From Saccharofermentans sp. (lineage in GTDB: Bacteria; Bacillota; Clostridia; Saccharofermentanales; Saccharofermentanaceae), in NCBI GenBank assembly GCA_016292135.1, contig JAEFAZ010000002.1:62001-126000 (forward strand): a DNA stretch of 64,000 bases, written 5' to 3'. Numbering within the stretch: the first letter of the stretch is position 1; each line of letters begins with the position of its first letter. The translations under genes were made by a program, and so were the position numbers. Of this stretch, positions 1-9,546 are shown in pieces. The notes below the pieces were generated by a model. It had not been told where the DNA came from. It ran no database searches and saw nothing but the letters and a program-made list of their open reading frames with translations.

Positions 1-110
1 AAGACATAATTTTTCAAAACTCCTATTTATCTTGCAGAGCAAGTAAGATCAGGTGTTTCCCTGCTTTGAAAGGATCCTTTTACGATGGTAACTAAATTAT
101 TACTATATTA

Positions 111-139
111 TTGACACTCCATATTTCCTGAGATAAAAT
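111..139 (+). promoter_or_regulatory. sigma-A type promoter
   Basis: TTGACA at 111-116 and TAAAAT at 134-139 are separated by 17 bases. This is a near-consensus housekeeping promoter about 40 bases upstream of the LRR lipoprotein start at 180. Confidence 0.6.
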
Positions 140-179
140 TTGAATACGAGTAATAATCTTGTTACCTAAGGAGAAGGGC

Positions 180-1103
180 ATGAAAAAGTTATTGTCTGTA
201 GTTCTGATAAGCTGCATGAGTCTTGCGCTCTTCGCATCCTGCGCCAAGGATACGAGGAAGCTCTGGGGCTATAAGGAACTTGATGACGGCACGATCGAGA
301 TCGTGCGTTTCAACGACTTCAAAGAGGAGAAGGTAACGACTCCCAAGAAGATAGACGGGAAGAAAGTGACCCGCATCGGAGAAGCAGCTTTCAACGGCCA
401 CAACAATATGACGAGTCTCACTGTCTCAGAAGGAGTTACGAGCATCGGAACACACGCTCTGTATTGCTGCAGCGGACTGAAAGAACTTGATCTGCCGGAC
501 AGTCTCATAACATTGGACGGAGGGTCTCTCAGCGGAGCTACCGCACTTGAAGAACTGACCTTGCCGCCTAATCTCAAGACCATAGATGATCTGACTTTCG
601 AATGGCTCTTTTCGCTCAAGAAGATAGAGATCTCCGACAGCGTGGAGTACTTGGGACGTAATGCGTTCGCGGGATGCTGGGCGCTGGAGAGCGTAAAACT
701 GCCCGAGCATATAAATATCGAAGCGGGACTTTTCGCGAACTGTAAAGCATTGACATCTGTCAATCTTCCGGCGGATCTTACTCTTATGGAATCAGCGGTC
801 TTCTGGGATTGCGGATCTCTTACGGAAGTCGATATTCCCAAGGGGGTAACATCTCTGGGTGACTGGGAATTCAAGGAATGTGAATCACTTAAGAAGGTCA
901 CTATTCCTGAGGGCGTTACCAAGATCGGAGAAGAGGCTTTCTCCGGCTGTCATGAACTCACGGAACTTACGATCCCCGCACGAGTGACATCGATCGGGAA
1001 AGATGCATTTGCCTTCTGTCCCAAACTGACTCTGACGGTCACGGCAGGTTCTTACGCGGAAGAGTATTGCAAGGAGAACAATTTAAAATATAAAACAGCA
1101 TAA
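180..1103 (+). CDS. BspA-type leucine-rich-repeat lipoprotein
   Basis: This is a secreted, probably lipid-anchored protein of 307 residues. It starts MKKLLSVV and has a hydrophobic signal ending in a lipobox (LFASC). The rest consists of repeated BspA/TpLRR_5 units, recognisable by recurring patterns such as VTSIG..AF..C..L..L.IP. Such proteins usually sit on the cell surface and bind proteins or host and plant polymers; the ligand here is unknown. The ATG at 180 was preferred over an in-frame start 21 bases upstream because it follows AAGGAGAAGGG at good spacing and begins a proper signal peptide. The gene stands alone behind a strong promoter. A second LRR protein of the same type, without a signal peptide, lies at 21723-22307. 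Confidence 0.85.
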   Translation: MKKLLSVVLISCMSLALFASCAKDTRKLWGYKELDDGTIEIVRFNDFKEEKVTTPKKIDGKKVTRIGEAAFNGHNNMTSLTVSEGVTSIGTHALYCCSGLKELDLPDSLITLDGGSLSGATALEELTLPPNLKTIDDLTFEWLFSLKKIEISDSVEYLGRNAFAGCWALESVKLPEHINIEAGLFANCKALTSVNLPADLTLMESAVFWDCGSLTEVDIPKGVTSLGDWEFKECESLKKVTIPEGVTKIGEEAFSGCHELTELTIPARVTSIGKDAFAFCPKLTLTVTAGSYAEEYCKENNLKYKTA

Positions 1104-1248
1104 AGGCAGTTTGCCTAACCTACCCTGCCGGATGACATTGCGATTTGGCGTGAAAAGCACGGACTTAAATGTTAAAATCCAAATTGGATGGGGAACTGGC
1201 TTTCGCAGATCACGAAAATCTGCTGCCCTGGTAATGTGAACAGCCGAT

Positions 1249-1274
1249 AAAAAAGGACCGCTCTCACGCGGTCC
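1249..1274 (-). terminator. rho-independent terminator of the ferritin-like gene
   Basis: A perfect 7-bp stem (GGACCGC / GCGGTCC, loop of six) overlaps the stop codon at 1264-1266. On the minus strand it is followed by six T. Confidence 0.8.
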
Positions 1275-2010
1275 TTATCATGTCTGCTGCCATGCTGACC
1301 GATTGCTTGAGATAAGTTACGTTGTCTCCGTGGAATCTACTGTATTTGTATCCGCCTGCTTTTAACAGTTTCCCGTACATGATATAGACTGCTAAAGTCG
1401 TGCATTCCATCACGAAGCGGCGGAAAAATCTTTGGGATCTTTTGTTTCCGAAATGAGAGAGCGTATAGGTCTGGAAAACTATATGCGGGAGCTCATCGTG
1501 GAGCATCTGGTTGCAGATCGCGCGGAGGTCCCTGGAACCGATCTTATCTGCAACGTTTCCCAGGGCCGAGTAGTAAGACAGAGCGATGGTCTCGGCAGTC
1601 ACGAGGACTGCGATCTCGGTAAAGAGCTTGCCGTCGTGACGGAGCTTCCTGAAAGTCTTATCGAGTTTGTTTTTCTTGGCTTTGGGCTCGTTGTGGTGTG
1701 CGAGATACCATGCAAGGTAAGCCGAGTGGTAGTTCTCTTCCTTAATGAACAGATTCATCGTCTCGGCGTAATGCGGTTCTTTATATTCCTCTTCGAATTT
1801 CTTTGCGAGTTCGGCAAGATAGATGCCGTCACTCTGCTCACCCATCTGGAAAGCCTTGATCGACTTAAAGATCAGTTTGCCCTGCTCTTCCGTAAGCTGC
1901 GGCTCTTCAGCGAAGTCGATCTTAAGTCTTTCTTTGTCGTTCTCTTTGAAGTGATCGAGCCAGTCCTTGTAATCGTATTTAACCCAAACTTCTTTTGTCA
2001 GATCGTGCAT
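1264..2010 (-). CDS. ferritin-like diiron protein
   Basis: This 248-residue soluble helical protein carries a full set of candidate diiron ligands: Glu58 in the first long helix, Glu92-x-x-His95 (EENYH), Glu140 (VTAETIA) and Glu173-x-x-His176 (DELPH). Four Glu plus two ExxH His is the pattern of the ferritin-like superfamily (R2-like, AurF-like and acyl-ACP-desaturase-like oxygenases). The substrate cannot be read from the sequence; an oxidase or oxygenase role is inferred. It starts 40 bases after a small membrane protein gene on the same strand, so the two are probably one operon. Its terminator overlaps the stop codon. The C-terminal third (RRFVMECTTLAVYIMYGKLL) continues as a hydrophobic helix. 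Confidence 0.7.
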   Translation of the reverse strand: MHDLTKEVWVKYDYKDWLDHFKENDKERLKIDFAEEPQLTEEQGKLIFKSIKAFQMGEQSDGIYLAELAKKFEEEYKEPHYAETMNLFIKEENYHSAYLAWYLAHHNEPKAKKNKLDKTFRKLRHDGKLFTEIAVLVTAETIALSYYSALGNVADKIGSRDLRAICNQMLHDELPHIVFQTYTLSHFGNKRSQRFFRRFVMECTTLAVYIMYGKLLKAGGYKYSRFHGDNVTYLKQSVSMAADMIRTA

Positions 2011-2050
2011 GTATTGCTCCTTATTGTAGTTACGGTATTAACGAAAAAGA

Positions 2051-2536
2051 TCAAGGCAAAAGCTGCATAAGACCTGCAAGGATCGCAGCAAGTATCGGGA
2101 ATCCAACCAAGGTTCCGATCCACTTGAATGCCAGCGTCTTTCCTCTGATATAAGGCATGAATTCTTCTGTTCCCGGAATGATCCATGCTTTGGTTCGTCC
2201 GACCCACCACCAGTCGATGAAGAGGCGGTCAAATAAACCGGCGATAAGATAGATTACCGTAAGCTGGATGAATGCATCCGGGAAGCCGTTTATTCCGTTA
2301 ATGAAATATACCGCAGCAGGCACAAGTATCAGATTCGGGATGAACATCGCAAGGCTCGATAAGATGCTTGCTTTCTTGATCTTTTCCGGTGTGGTGAGAC
2401 CGAGTGCAACGACCTTGTCCTGAACTTCCTTTTCGTAAAAGACGACAAGACCGACAGGCCCTTCCTTGGCGATGCCGACAACGCAGATAAGGAGCAGCCA
2501 AAAACTCAAGATCAGTCCTTCAAAAACAACTAACAT
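2051..2536 (-). CDS. small integral membrane protein, unknown function
   Basis: This 161-residue protein has about four membrane segments: an N-terminal helix ending near residue 22, two in the middle (SILSSLAMFIPNLILVPAA and QLTVIYLIAGLFDRLFIDWWW) and one at the C-terminus (LVGFPILAAILAGLM). A conserved-looking WWWVGRTKAW segment follows the third helix. I do not recognise the family. It is the first gene of a two-gene operon with the diiron protein, which suggests a membrane partner or anchor for that enzyme. Confidence 0.6.
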   Translation of the reverse strand: MLVVFEGLILSFWLLLICVVGIAKEGPVGLVVFYEKEVQDKVVALGLTTPEKIKKASILSSLAMFIPNLILVPAAVYFINGINGFPDAFIQLTVIYLIAGLFDRLFIDWWWVGRTKAWIIPGTEEFMPYIRGKTLAFKWIGTLVGFPILAAILAGLMQLLP

Positions 2537-3011
2537 TTCATTACCTCTGCCGCGTGCTAAACGGCTGATTTAGCTGATATAGAAAGAAAAATATAAGTGA
2601 TTATCTATATGAAATATTGTAGCACTTAACCGGCGATTTGTTGCCTAAAAATGCCGGATGACCAGTGAAAAGCTGGAGAAAAGATATAATTATACATCAA
2701 TGAAGATACATGTCTGATGATGTGCTTTTTTGTCAGATATTTTGCGCTCAAAAAATGAAGAAAAACAGGCTGAAATTATGGCAAAAAATACACACAGTTC
2801 AAAAAAAATTAACATTTAAATTTTGTGAAAAATACGGGTGAAATTTACATATATTTCCATCGATGAATCCGAATGTGTAAAAATAGGAACTCCAATAATA
2901 TCATTATTATAATAACGAGAAAAAAAGACCGATTTTTTTGAGGTTGAAAATCCTTGAAAATGACTGATATTTCTATGTTTGAGACGACATGTTTTGCCTG
3001 TTTTTTTCATC

Positions 3012-3040
3012 TTGTGAATTTCAGAACAGCATACTATAAT
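3012..3040 (+). promoter_or_regulatory. candidate promoter of the four-gene island operon
   Basis: TTGTGA (3012-3017) and a perfect TATAAT (3035-3040) are 17 bases apart. The surrounding gap (2537-3201) is strongly AT-rich and otherwise holds no gene that I can support. The distance to the chosen start at 3202 leaves an untranslated leader of about 155 bases. Confidence 0.5.
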
Positions 3041-3201
3041 GACAACGTATAGGTATTGTATTTTTGTTGATTATGGGGGCATATATCACAAAAAAATACG
3101 ATTAGTTGATGGAGATTAGTTACCTGATTAAGAGCATGGAAAATGCTCGGTATTTGGTAACTATTTTCGCTAACCGATTTATGCAGCTATGGGGGACGAG
3201 T

Positions 3202-6200
3202 ATGTCTAACAAAAACGAAACAGTAGGGAATTCTTTAATTCCGATCAAAGGCATCAGCCAGGCACAGAAAAAAGCACTCAATACCAAATGTCAGATCTAT
3301 GATATTTCGGGTCTCCTTTCGAAGGGAAGGACTCCTGAACAAAGAAAAGCTATTGCAGACAAACTTGGTCTAAGTAAAAAATATGTGAATTTATGGGTAA
3401 AGCAGGCTGATCTTTGGCGTGTAATGGGCATGACAGCTGATTATGCATACCTTTTAGTTCTTGCCGGGGTTAGAACTGTTAGTGATCTTGCGAAAGTTAA
3501 TGTTGAAAAAACCCAGCAGATGCTTCTTTCGCTTTCGAATACTCATCCTGGGTTTAATTGGGATAAAACAAATACCAGTATCCTTATCAGTTTGGTGTTT
3601 AATGCAGCACTTCTTGAGTCTACATCTATTTCTCAAACTCTTCAGCAAAAAAGAGTAGGTGACTTTGAAAATGTTCTTCAAGAAAATTTCCAGAAAATAT
3701 TGTTAGAGCAAATTGAAAAGAAAAACGAAGGTAATGCAGAGATTGATAAGAATGCGGAGTCTTTTAAGCAAATTCTTACTTCTTTTAATTGGAATAATGC
3801 AAAAATCGGTTCATTTGCCAGTGATGATAATAAACCTGATCCAGTATCTCTTCAGCAATTGCCTTTGGATATGTCAGACGAAGATGAACCAGAATATCTT
3901 TTTGAAAAGTCTTATAAAGAAGAACCTATTGGCAAAAGTGACAGCGAAGTAATTGAAGAAGGTCTGGGATTTTTACAGGATATAGCTATTTCTCTTCCGC
4001 TGCCTAGGATAATAAGTGGTTTGGTTAAGATCCGCAGTCAGAACGAGGATAAATCCAAATCCAAAACTACTGCAGCCGTATCTGATCTTCTTGTTGAACT
4101 TACAGGTGTAATTAATCCTATGACAGAATCAAAAGAGGATTCTGCCCCTGTATCAGCATATACGGACGGAAATGGACGTTTTAACCTTGTTATGCCGGAT
4201 AAATACAATTTTCAAGACAGCGTTACATTTACATTCTCGTATGGAAGTTGGAAACAGAGCTTTACAAAAACTGCATCTGAGATTATCGAAAATACGGTAA
4301 TCCGTGATGGAGGAACCGATGAGAACGGCAAACCTCTGACTGCGCAGATGATCATCAGCCAGTTTGACCTGTTAGATTCTACAAATAAAGAGATCAAACA
4401 GTTAGAAAATAAGAAAAATGTCTTGGGAAAGATCGAATTCTGGAAAACTAAAAAGGCCGAAGCTGAAGACGAATTATCGTCTCTTTTAAAAGAAAACAAT
4501 GGAGAAAACAATTTTATTAGTGAAACTGATATTAAATCAAAAGAGGAAGAGATTAAGGAAATAAAAGCTGAAATAGATCGACTAGAAAAAGGAAAGATCG
4601 ATCTGTCTATTACCAAGACAGAAGATGAACTGAAAAAAGAGATAGAGAACAAGGAAAAAGAAAGAGAAGATATTCTTGCCATAATCTATGGTGCTGATTC
4701 GACAACTAATGATTTCGAAAAAACACTGACCAATTTGATGGCGCGTACTGATCTCGAATCCTGCTTTGATGGTGACGAAAATGACGACAAGTGCAAGAAC
4801 AAGTGCTTTGTCATCATAGAAGAGGTCTTCAAAGGATATAGGGATAGCAAGCCCAAAGCTCTTCCCAGTGTAAGACTCATGGGTGAGGGAGATACTGCCA
4901 CTTGGCTTCCTACTGATACTGCTCCTTCAAGAACATACAGTTATACAATGCTTCAAAGATTGGTTGAGCCTGCAATCTATCCTTCTGCAGGTGAAAACCG
5001 CCAAAGAAAGAAACTGACTTCTCCGATAAATGTTGCTACTTTTAAGAATGATGTTATGACTAATCCTGAGAGTATACCGAAGATGGCTTCTCTCGGAATA
5101 GGCTATGTGTTGAATATGCATCAGGCATGGGTTCCTGACGGATTCGCTCTTGGTACACTGCTTTATTCATTAATCCTTGCACCTGGTGAAGAGCAAAGAC
5201 TGATCGTACGTGAACATAGTGAAAACTATGAAATACTTGATACTTTTGAAGGAAGTGATGAGACCAGTGAGAGTACGTCTCGTAGTCAGACAGATGATAT
5301 TCAGGCAATCTATGATTACATGATGCATCAGGATTCGTCAGCTTCTTCAAAGTCCACCTATAAATCATCCGGATGGAGCATTGGCGGAAGTGCCAGTGGT
5401 GGTGGCGGCGGCTTTTCTCTTGGTCTTTCAGGAGGTTATTCAAAATCCAAGGGAAGTTCTACGACAACATCCAGGCAATCAAATAATCAGAACGAAGCTT
5501 CTAATGCTGCTCAATCCTTTAATCAGGAATTTGCAACTACCGCAAATCTTCTTGCTAAAGCAAAACGTGTTAGTATCAGAACGGCTTCTTCAAGCGAGAC
5601 GGATTCTGTAGCCACAAAGATAATCGCAAACCACAACCACTCGCACGCTATGACAGTGCAGTATTGGGAAGTTGTAAGAAGATATCGATTGGAAACATGT
5701 ATAGACGGAGTGGATTTATTACTGTTTGTTCCACTTGAATTGGTGCGGTTCTTGCCTAAAGGACAAACCTTGAATACAACTTTTGATTCCAGTTTTGGTA
5801 TGGATCAGTTTAGCAAGCGATATAGCACGCTTATACAGTATTATTCCACACTTCGTTATGCGCTTCCCTACAAGTATCGCAGTGGTTTGGATTTGATTCA
5901 AAAGTTCTCTGCATTACCCAATTGGAGGTCAGGAGATAATGGCTCTGTGCTAAAAGAAATTACCGTGACCTTCAATGCAAATATCTTTGATCACGACGAG
6001 ATATCCGCCAGACTGTATTTTAAAAATGGCAAGGGTTCTGTTGTTGGCAGGATTGCTGTTGATAATACTATAAAATTGTCATCCTATACGTTCTATTCAA
6101 CTGAAGATGTTAAAACGTTCATCAGGAATAAGGTTAACGATACTAAACTCGATAGTACCGTGAAAATGACTTTTAGCCTTCCGGTTGATACTCTTCCGGA

Positions 6201-7719
6201 TGAAATATCCAGTCTATATATAAGCCACGAGTTTATTGATACCAGTATACCATTGTCTATAGATCCTAATAAGAAGGAATATTACGATAATTGGGGTGAT
6301 AAGATTGATCTTGATGAGATCGTCAAGAATTATTGGGATAAGCTCTATGATGTAAAAAAGGATACGAAAAATACTGTTGAAGACAGTGGCAAGATGGATT
6401 ATTGGCGATCACAAATTCCTGAGGCTTACTTTACCCCGATTACTCATCTTAGTGCCAGAGAATTAAAAAATCTTGGTTATACCAAATTCTCATTAAATGA
6501 TGATAATAATCCTGTCGAATTCCAGCAGTCGTCTGATTCTTTGTATTATGGCGTTTCGATGTATGCAAATTGCAAAGAGAATTATCTCCATCGTTTTGAG
6601 TTCCAAAAGATGGAGGAGACGTTGCAGCATGTTGCTTCTGAGACTTTGCGTTATTCGCAAAGAGTATGGCAGACACTGAGCAGTAATGAACTCGCTATTA
6701 TGCTGGAACAGTACAACATAGATATGAATTTCAAGACATATTTTGATGTTGAAAACGACAGCACTTATATTCCTCTGTTGAATTGTGTTAATGTCAAGAG
6801 AGTAATGGGTTACTATGGCAACTGTATTCTTCTTCCGTTTACATATCCGGAAGAATTGGCAGTCAAATTAGGTAAAACAGCAGCTGAGATCCAGGATTCT
6901 CTGTACCGCTATCATACGTCCTGCTTCCGTGCACCAAGCACCACCATCTCCATACCTACAGACGGTATGATCGGCGAGGCTGTCTTGGGCGCAACTAATG
7001 TCAGTGAAGAGATTGATCTTACGCGTTTCTGGAACTGGAAGGATTCTCCGATCGATTCCATGACATTGGATAGCAGTTATCTTTCCGGAGGAGATTACCT
7101 CGGTAATAAGACAACAAAAGACTTTGGGGCATTGAATTTGCAGACGGCAACTCAGCAAACTCCCGTAACAGCTACGGATCTTATATCCGCTCTTGTTGCA
7201 AAACAGACGCCTCAATTTGATAACATCACAGGATTAGAACAAACCGCAACATTGTTGAACAACGCGATGAATTCAACATCAACTGGTCGGGATAATGTTA
7301 TCAATCAGAGTTCCACTCTTGCCGGAAAAGCGATGGAATATGCTACACAGAAACTCAAATCTGAATCAGCCGAGAGAGTAGCCCAGATCAATGCATCTAA
7401 GAATAAGGATCAGGATGGTGAAGGGACTTCTAAGCCTGATTCAAATAATTCAGGTGGAAATAATAAACCTGAAACCAAGAATCCTGATGATGGAAAAGGC
7501 TCCGGTGAAGGAAAGAAGCCTGAAGAAAAAAATAAGGATTCCAGTTTGGATTCCGTCATAGATGGTATGGTTAATGCGATTAAAAAGGGCGACTCACCCG
7601 AAAAGTTTTTCACCGATATAACCGGGGAAAGCGACACATCAATGAAGGGTGCGGCAGAGAAACTGTGTTCTTGGCTGGGATCTGATCTTGGTTCAGTATT
7701 GAACTTTATCATGAATTAA
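3202..7719 (+). CDS. giant multidomain protein of the island (DUF4332-like N-terminus)
   Basis: This 1,505-residue protein has no signal peptide. Residues about 10-105 contain helix-hairpin-helix-like repeats resembling DUF4332 (GISQAQKKAL, then LLVLAGVRTVSDLAKV). Residues about 310-365 look like a carboxypeptidase-regulatory-type beta sandwich (DGNGRFNLVMP). A charged coiled coil follows at about 390-500, then a core with LILAPGEEQRLIVREHSE, a Gly/Ser-rich stretch near residues 715-745, and a His-rich HNHSHAMTVQYWEVVRRYR segment. The tail is Lys/Asn/Gly-rich and ends in a short helical domain. I do not recognise the whole protein. ATG 3202 was chosen because GGGGG lies six bases upstream; an in-frame TTG at 3106 has no ribosome site. 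It is the first gene of a four-gene operon and is visibly more AT-rich than the flanking genes. A structural or secreted-complex role is inference. Confidence 0.7.
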   Translation: MSNKNETVGNSLIPIKGISQAQKKALNTKCQIYDISGLLSKGRTPEQRKAIADKLGLSKKYVNLWVKQADLWRVMGMTADYAYLLVLAGVRTVSDLAKVNVEKTQQMLLSLSNTHPGFNWDKTNTSILISLVFNAALLESTSISQTLQQKRVGDFENVLQENFQKILLEQIEKKNEGNAEIDKNAESFKQILTSFNWNNAKIGSFASDDNKPDPVSLQQLPLDMSDEDEPEYLFEKSYKEEPIGKSDSEVIEEGLGFLQDIAISLPLPRIISGLVKIRSQNEDKSKSKTTAAVSDLLVELTGVINPMTESKEDSAPVSAYTDGNGRFNLVMPDKYNFQDSVTFTFSYGSWKQSFTKTASEIIENTVIRDGGTDENGKPLTAQMIISQFDLLDSTNKEIKQLENKKNVLGKIEFWKTKKAEAEDELSSLLKENNGENNFISETDIKSKEEEIKEIKAEIDRLEKGKIDLSITKTEDELKKEIENKEKEREDILAIIYGADSTTNDFEKTLTNLMARTDLESCFDGDENDDKCKNKCFVIIEEVFKGYRDSKPKALPSVRLMGEGDTATWLPTDTAPSRTYSYTMLQRLVEPAIYPSAGENRQRKKLTSPINVATFKNDVMTNPESIPKMASLGIGYVLNMHQAWVPDGFALGTLLYSLILAPGEEQRLIVREHSENYEILDTFEGSDETSESTSRSQTDDIQAIYDYMMHQDSSASSKSTYKSSGWSIGGSASGGGGGFSLGLSGGYSKSKGSSTTTSRQSNNQNEASNAAQSFNQEFATTANLLAKAKRVSIRTASSSETDSVATKIIANHNHSHAMTVQYWEVVRRYRLETCIDGVDLLLFVPLELVRFLPKGQTLNTTFDSSFGMDQFSKRYSTLIQYYSTLRYALPYKYRSGLDLIQKFSALPNWRSGDNGSVLKEITVTFNANIFDHDEISARLYFKNGKGSVVGRIAVDNTIKLSSYTFYSTEDVKTFIRNKVNDTKLDSTVKMTFSLPVDTLPDEISSLYISHEFIDTSIPLSIDPNKKEYYDNWGDKIDLDEIVKNYWDKLYDVKKDTKNTVEDSGKMDYWRSQIPEAYFTPITHLSARELKNLGYTKFSLNDDNNPVEFQQSSDSLYYGVSMYANCKENYLHRFEFQKMEETLQHVASETLRYSQRVWQTLSSNELAIMLEQYNIDMNFKTYFDVENDSTYIPLLNCVNVKRVMGYYGNCILLPFTYPEELAVKLGKTAAEIQDSLYRYHTSCFRAPSTTISIPTDGMIGEAVLGATNVSEEIDLTRFWNWKDSPIDSMTLDSSYLSGGDYLGNKTTKDFGALNLQTATQQTPVTATDLISALVAKQTPQFDNITGLEQTATLLNNAMNSTSTGRDNVINQSSTLAGKAMEYATQKLKSESAERVAQINASKNKDQDGEGTSKPDSNNSGGNNKPETKNPDDGKGSGEGKKPEEKNKDSSLDSVIDGMVNAIKKGDSPEKFFTDITGESDTSMKGAAEKLCSWLGSDLGSVLNFIMN

Positions 7720-7737
7720 TGTTTCTGGAGTTTTAAT

Positions 7738-9546
7738 ATGGACGATAATACATCATTACGTGAAAAGTTTAGGTCAAAGATGTCTGTACTTCAGGAGGCA
7801 TTGGATAATTCACCCTATGCCGAGAAAAAAGGGATTTGTATTCCTATAGATGATGTGCTTACTGCCATTTTGGCTATATATTATTATCTAAATAGAGATG
7901 AGGTTGAACAGACTCCTAATCCTGAAAAAAAGGATGAGGTTGATGTTAAACCTGAACAGACTCCGAATCCTGATACGGGAAGTGATGATGGGGGAAGTGG
8001 AACTGGAGAAGTAGACGATTCCGCTTCTTCGGATATAACACCTTATCTTCCGATCGATACTGACTGGAGCAAAGTAGATTGGAAGAAAAGAGTGCTTGAC
8101 AGATCAAAAAATAATAGCAAAGGCAAAAAGGGATGTGATCCCAGCAACTCCCTTTTTTGGGTTCCTGAAAGCAGTGAAAATGATCCTTATGGATTCTGGG
8201 GTTTTTGTAAAGAAGATAAAAACTTTATTCAGATAGTTCAAAAAGCTGCAGCAACGTTGAATGGATCAGGTGGATCATACAAACAATTCAATGCAATTCA
8301 CTTTTATAATACTGATCCAGACTTGACTATTGGATTTCAACACCTTGCAGTCGGCAACGAGCAGAAATTAATAGAAAAACACATACTAAAAAATCCAAGA
8401 ATATATGAGGAGATGTGCAGATATTTTGTTTATCGATTGATGGATAAAGCTGATACATCAGCTCAATATTATAGAGAACAGGTATTGAAAGATGAAATAA
8501 TAGCAGATCATCTTGGCAATAATATAAAATCGGCTAATGAAATGGAATATGATGATTGGTTAAATGCAATAAAGTTCTTTTTCAGTAAATCCGGTGTTTT
8601 AAAAGATGGTGATTATAAACCGTTTTTTTCAAAGCAGGATAAGATATCTTGTCTTGACTCATGGGCTGAAGAGAACATGAAGAAATATCGGGACGAGAAA
8701 TATTTGGTACCTGGTATTAAACTTGAAAAATTTCAAATGGATTATAATCGTGAACTTAAAAAAGGTGAGGAGAATAGTAAGAAGGCTAAAACAAATAAGA
8801 CCTTTAATTGGAAATATATTAGAGAAGAAGAGGATAAGTACCAGGCAGCAGGGCTGTTTCAAAATAGTAGTTCCCCAGATAGTTATCATTCCGGTTTTTG
8901 GTTTTACGAAATATTTAAAGATGTTTTGCTTTTAAAATCTATTGCAGCAGAACAAATCAAATATTGGTGGAAAAATTTTTATATAAAGGAACAGTCTGAA
9001 GATCATGAAAAGTATCCAGGTGTTAAAGATCGAATAATCAAATATCTTGATTTTAAAGACGAAAATTTTGAAAAGAACATAGAAGAAGACAGCATTTATA
9101 GTTCGGCAGTATGTATATTTTCTGCTTTAGGTAATAATGCATTTCCCGCTAATAGAGCTTCAAAAATGAATGAGGAAACACAGTATGTAAAATATGTAAA
9201 AAAAGAAGAAGATAAAAAAACTAAAAAAGTAGTAGAAAAAGAAATAGTACATATTGAGCTTACCAAGGATCAATATACAACAAAGCCTGGAAGAGAGCTT
9301 GAAGACAGACAAGAAGCGATGATCTTTTTGCTTGGAATGATATATATAAGACGTAATCATGGCAGACATAAAGTAGATTATTTGTTAAATAATTATTGGA
9401 AAAATATGTGGTTTATTAATGGAGAGCTGATCACAAAAATTCCTAAAAATGTCGACGAATGTAAACTTGTATGCAGAAGCAAGGAAAAATCAAAAGAAAT
9501 ATACGAAAAAGAACGTTCAAGAAAAAACGAGGAGACCCCAAAATGA
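7738..9546 (+). CDS. island protein 2, possible lysozyme-like segment
   Basis: This 602-residue soluble protein begins with a short helical region (residues about 1-50), followed by an acidic Pro/Gly/Ser linker (about 53-95) containing two QTPNP repeats. In the body, DLTIGFQHLAVGN resembles the TIGxGHL element of T4-type lysozymes, with Gln in place of a Gly. I found no convincing catalytic Glu upstream, so this is only a hint. The rest is charged and Lys-rich, with aromatic clusters (YHSGFWFYEIFKD, KYWWKNFY), and ends in a basic tail. It begins 18 bases after the giant protein gene, and its stop overlaps the next start (ATGA), so translation is probably coupled. Composition matches the AT-rich island. 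A cell-wall role would fit the NlpC/P60-like neighbour. Confidence 0.65.
   Translation: MDDNTSLREKFRSKMSVLQEALDNSPYAEKKGICIPIDDVLTAILAIYYYLNRDEVEQTPNPEKKDEVDVKPEQTPNPDTGSDDGGSGTGEVDDSASSDITPYLPIDTDWSKVDWKKRVLDRSKNNSKGKKGCDPSNSLFWVPESSENDPYGFWGFCKEDKNFIQIVQKAAATLNGSGGSYKQFNAIHFYNTDPDLTIGFQHLAVGNEQKLIEKHILKNPRIYEEMCRYFVYRLMDKADTSAQYYREQVLKDEIIADHLGNNIKSANEMEYDDWLNAIKFFFSKSGVLKDGDYKPFFSKQDKISCLDSWAEENMKKYRDEKYLVPGIKLEKFQMDYNRELKKGEENSKKAKTNKTFNWKYIREEEDKYQAAGLFQNSSSPDSYHSGFWFYEIFKDVLLLKSIAAEQIKYWWKNFYIKEQSEDHEKYPGVKDRIIKYLDFKDENFEKNIEEDSIYSSAVCIFSALGNNAFPANRASKMNEETQYVKYVKKEEDKKTKKVVEKEIVHIELTKDQYTTKPGRELEDRQEAMIFLLGMIYIRRNHGRHKVDYLLNNYWKNMWFINGELITKIPKNVDECKLVCRSKEKSKEIYEKERSRKNEETPK

Noticed and set aside
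3106..3201. Upstream start (TTG 3106 or ATG 3109) for the giant protein
   Set aside because: No ribosome site precedes it, whereas ATG 3202 has GGGGG at six bases and a normal hydrophilic start.
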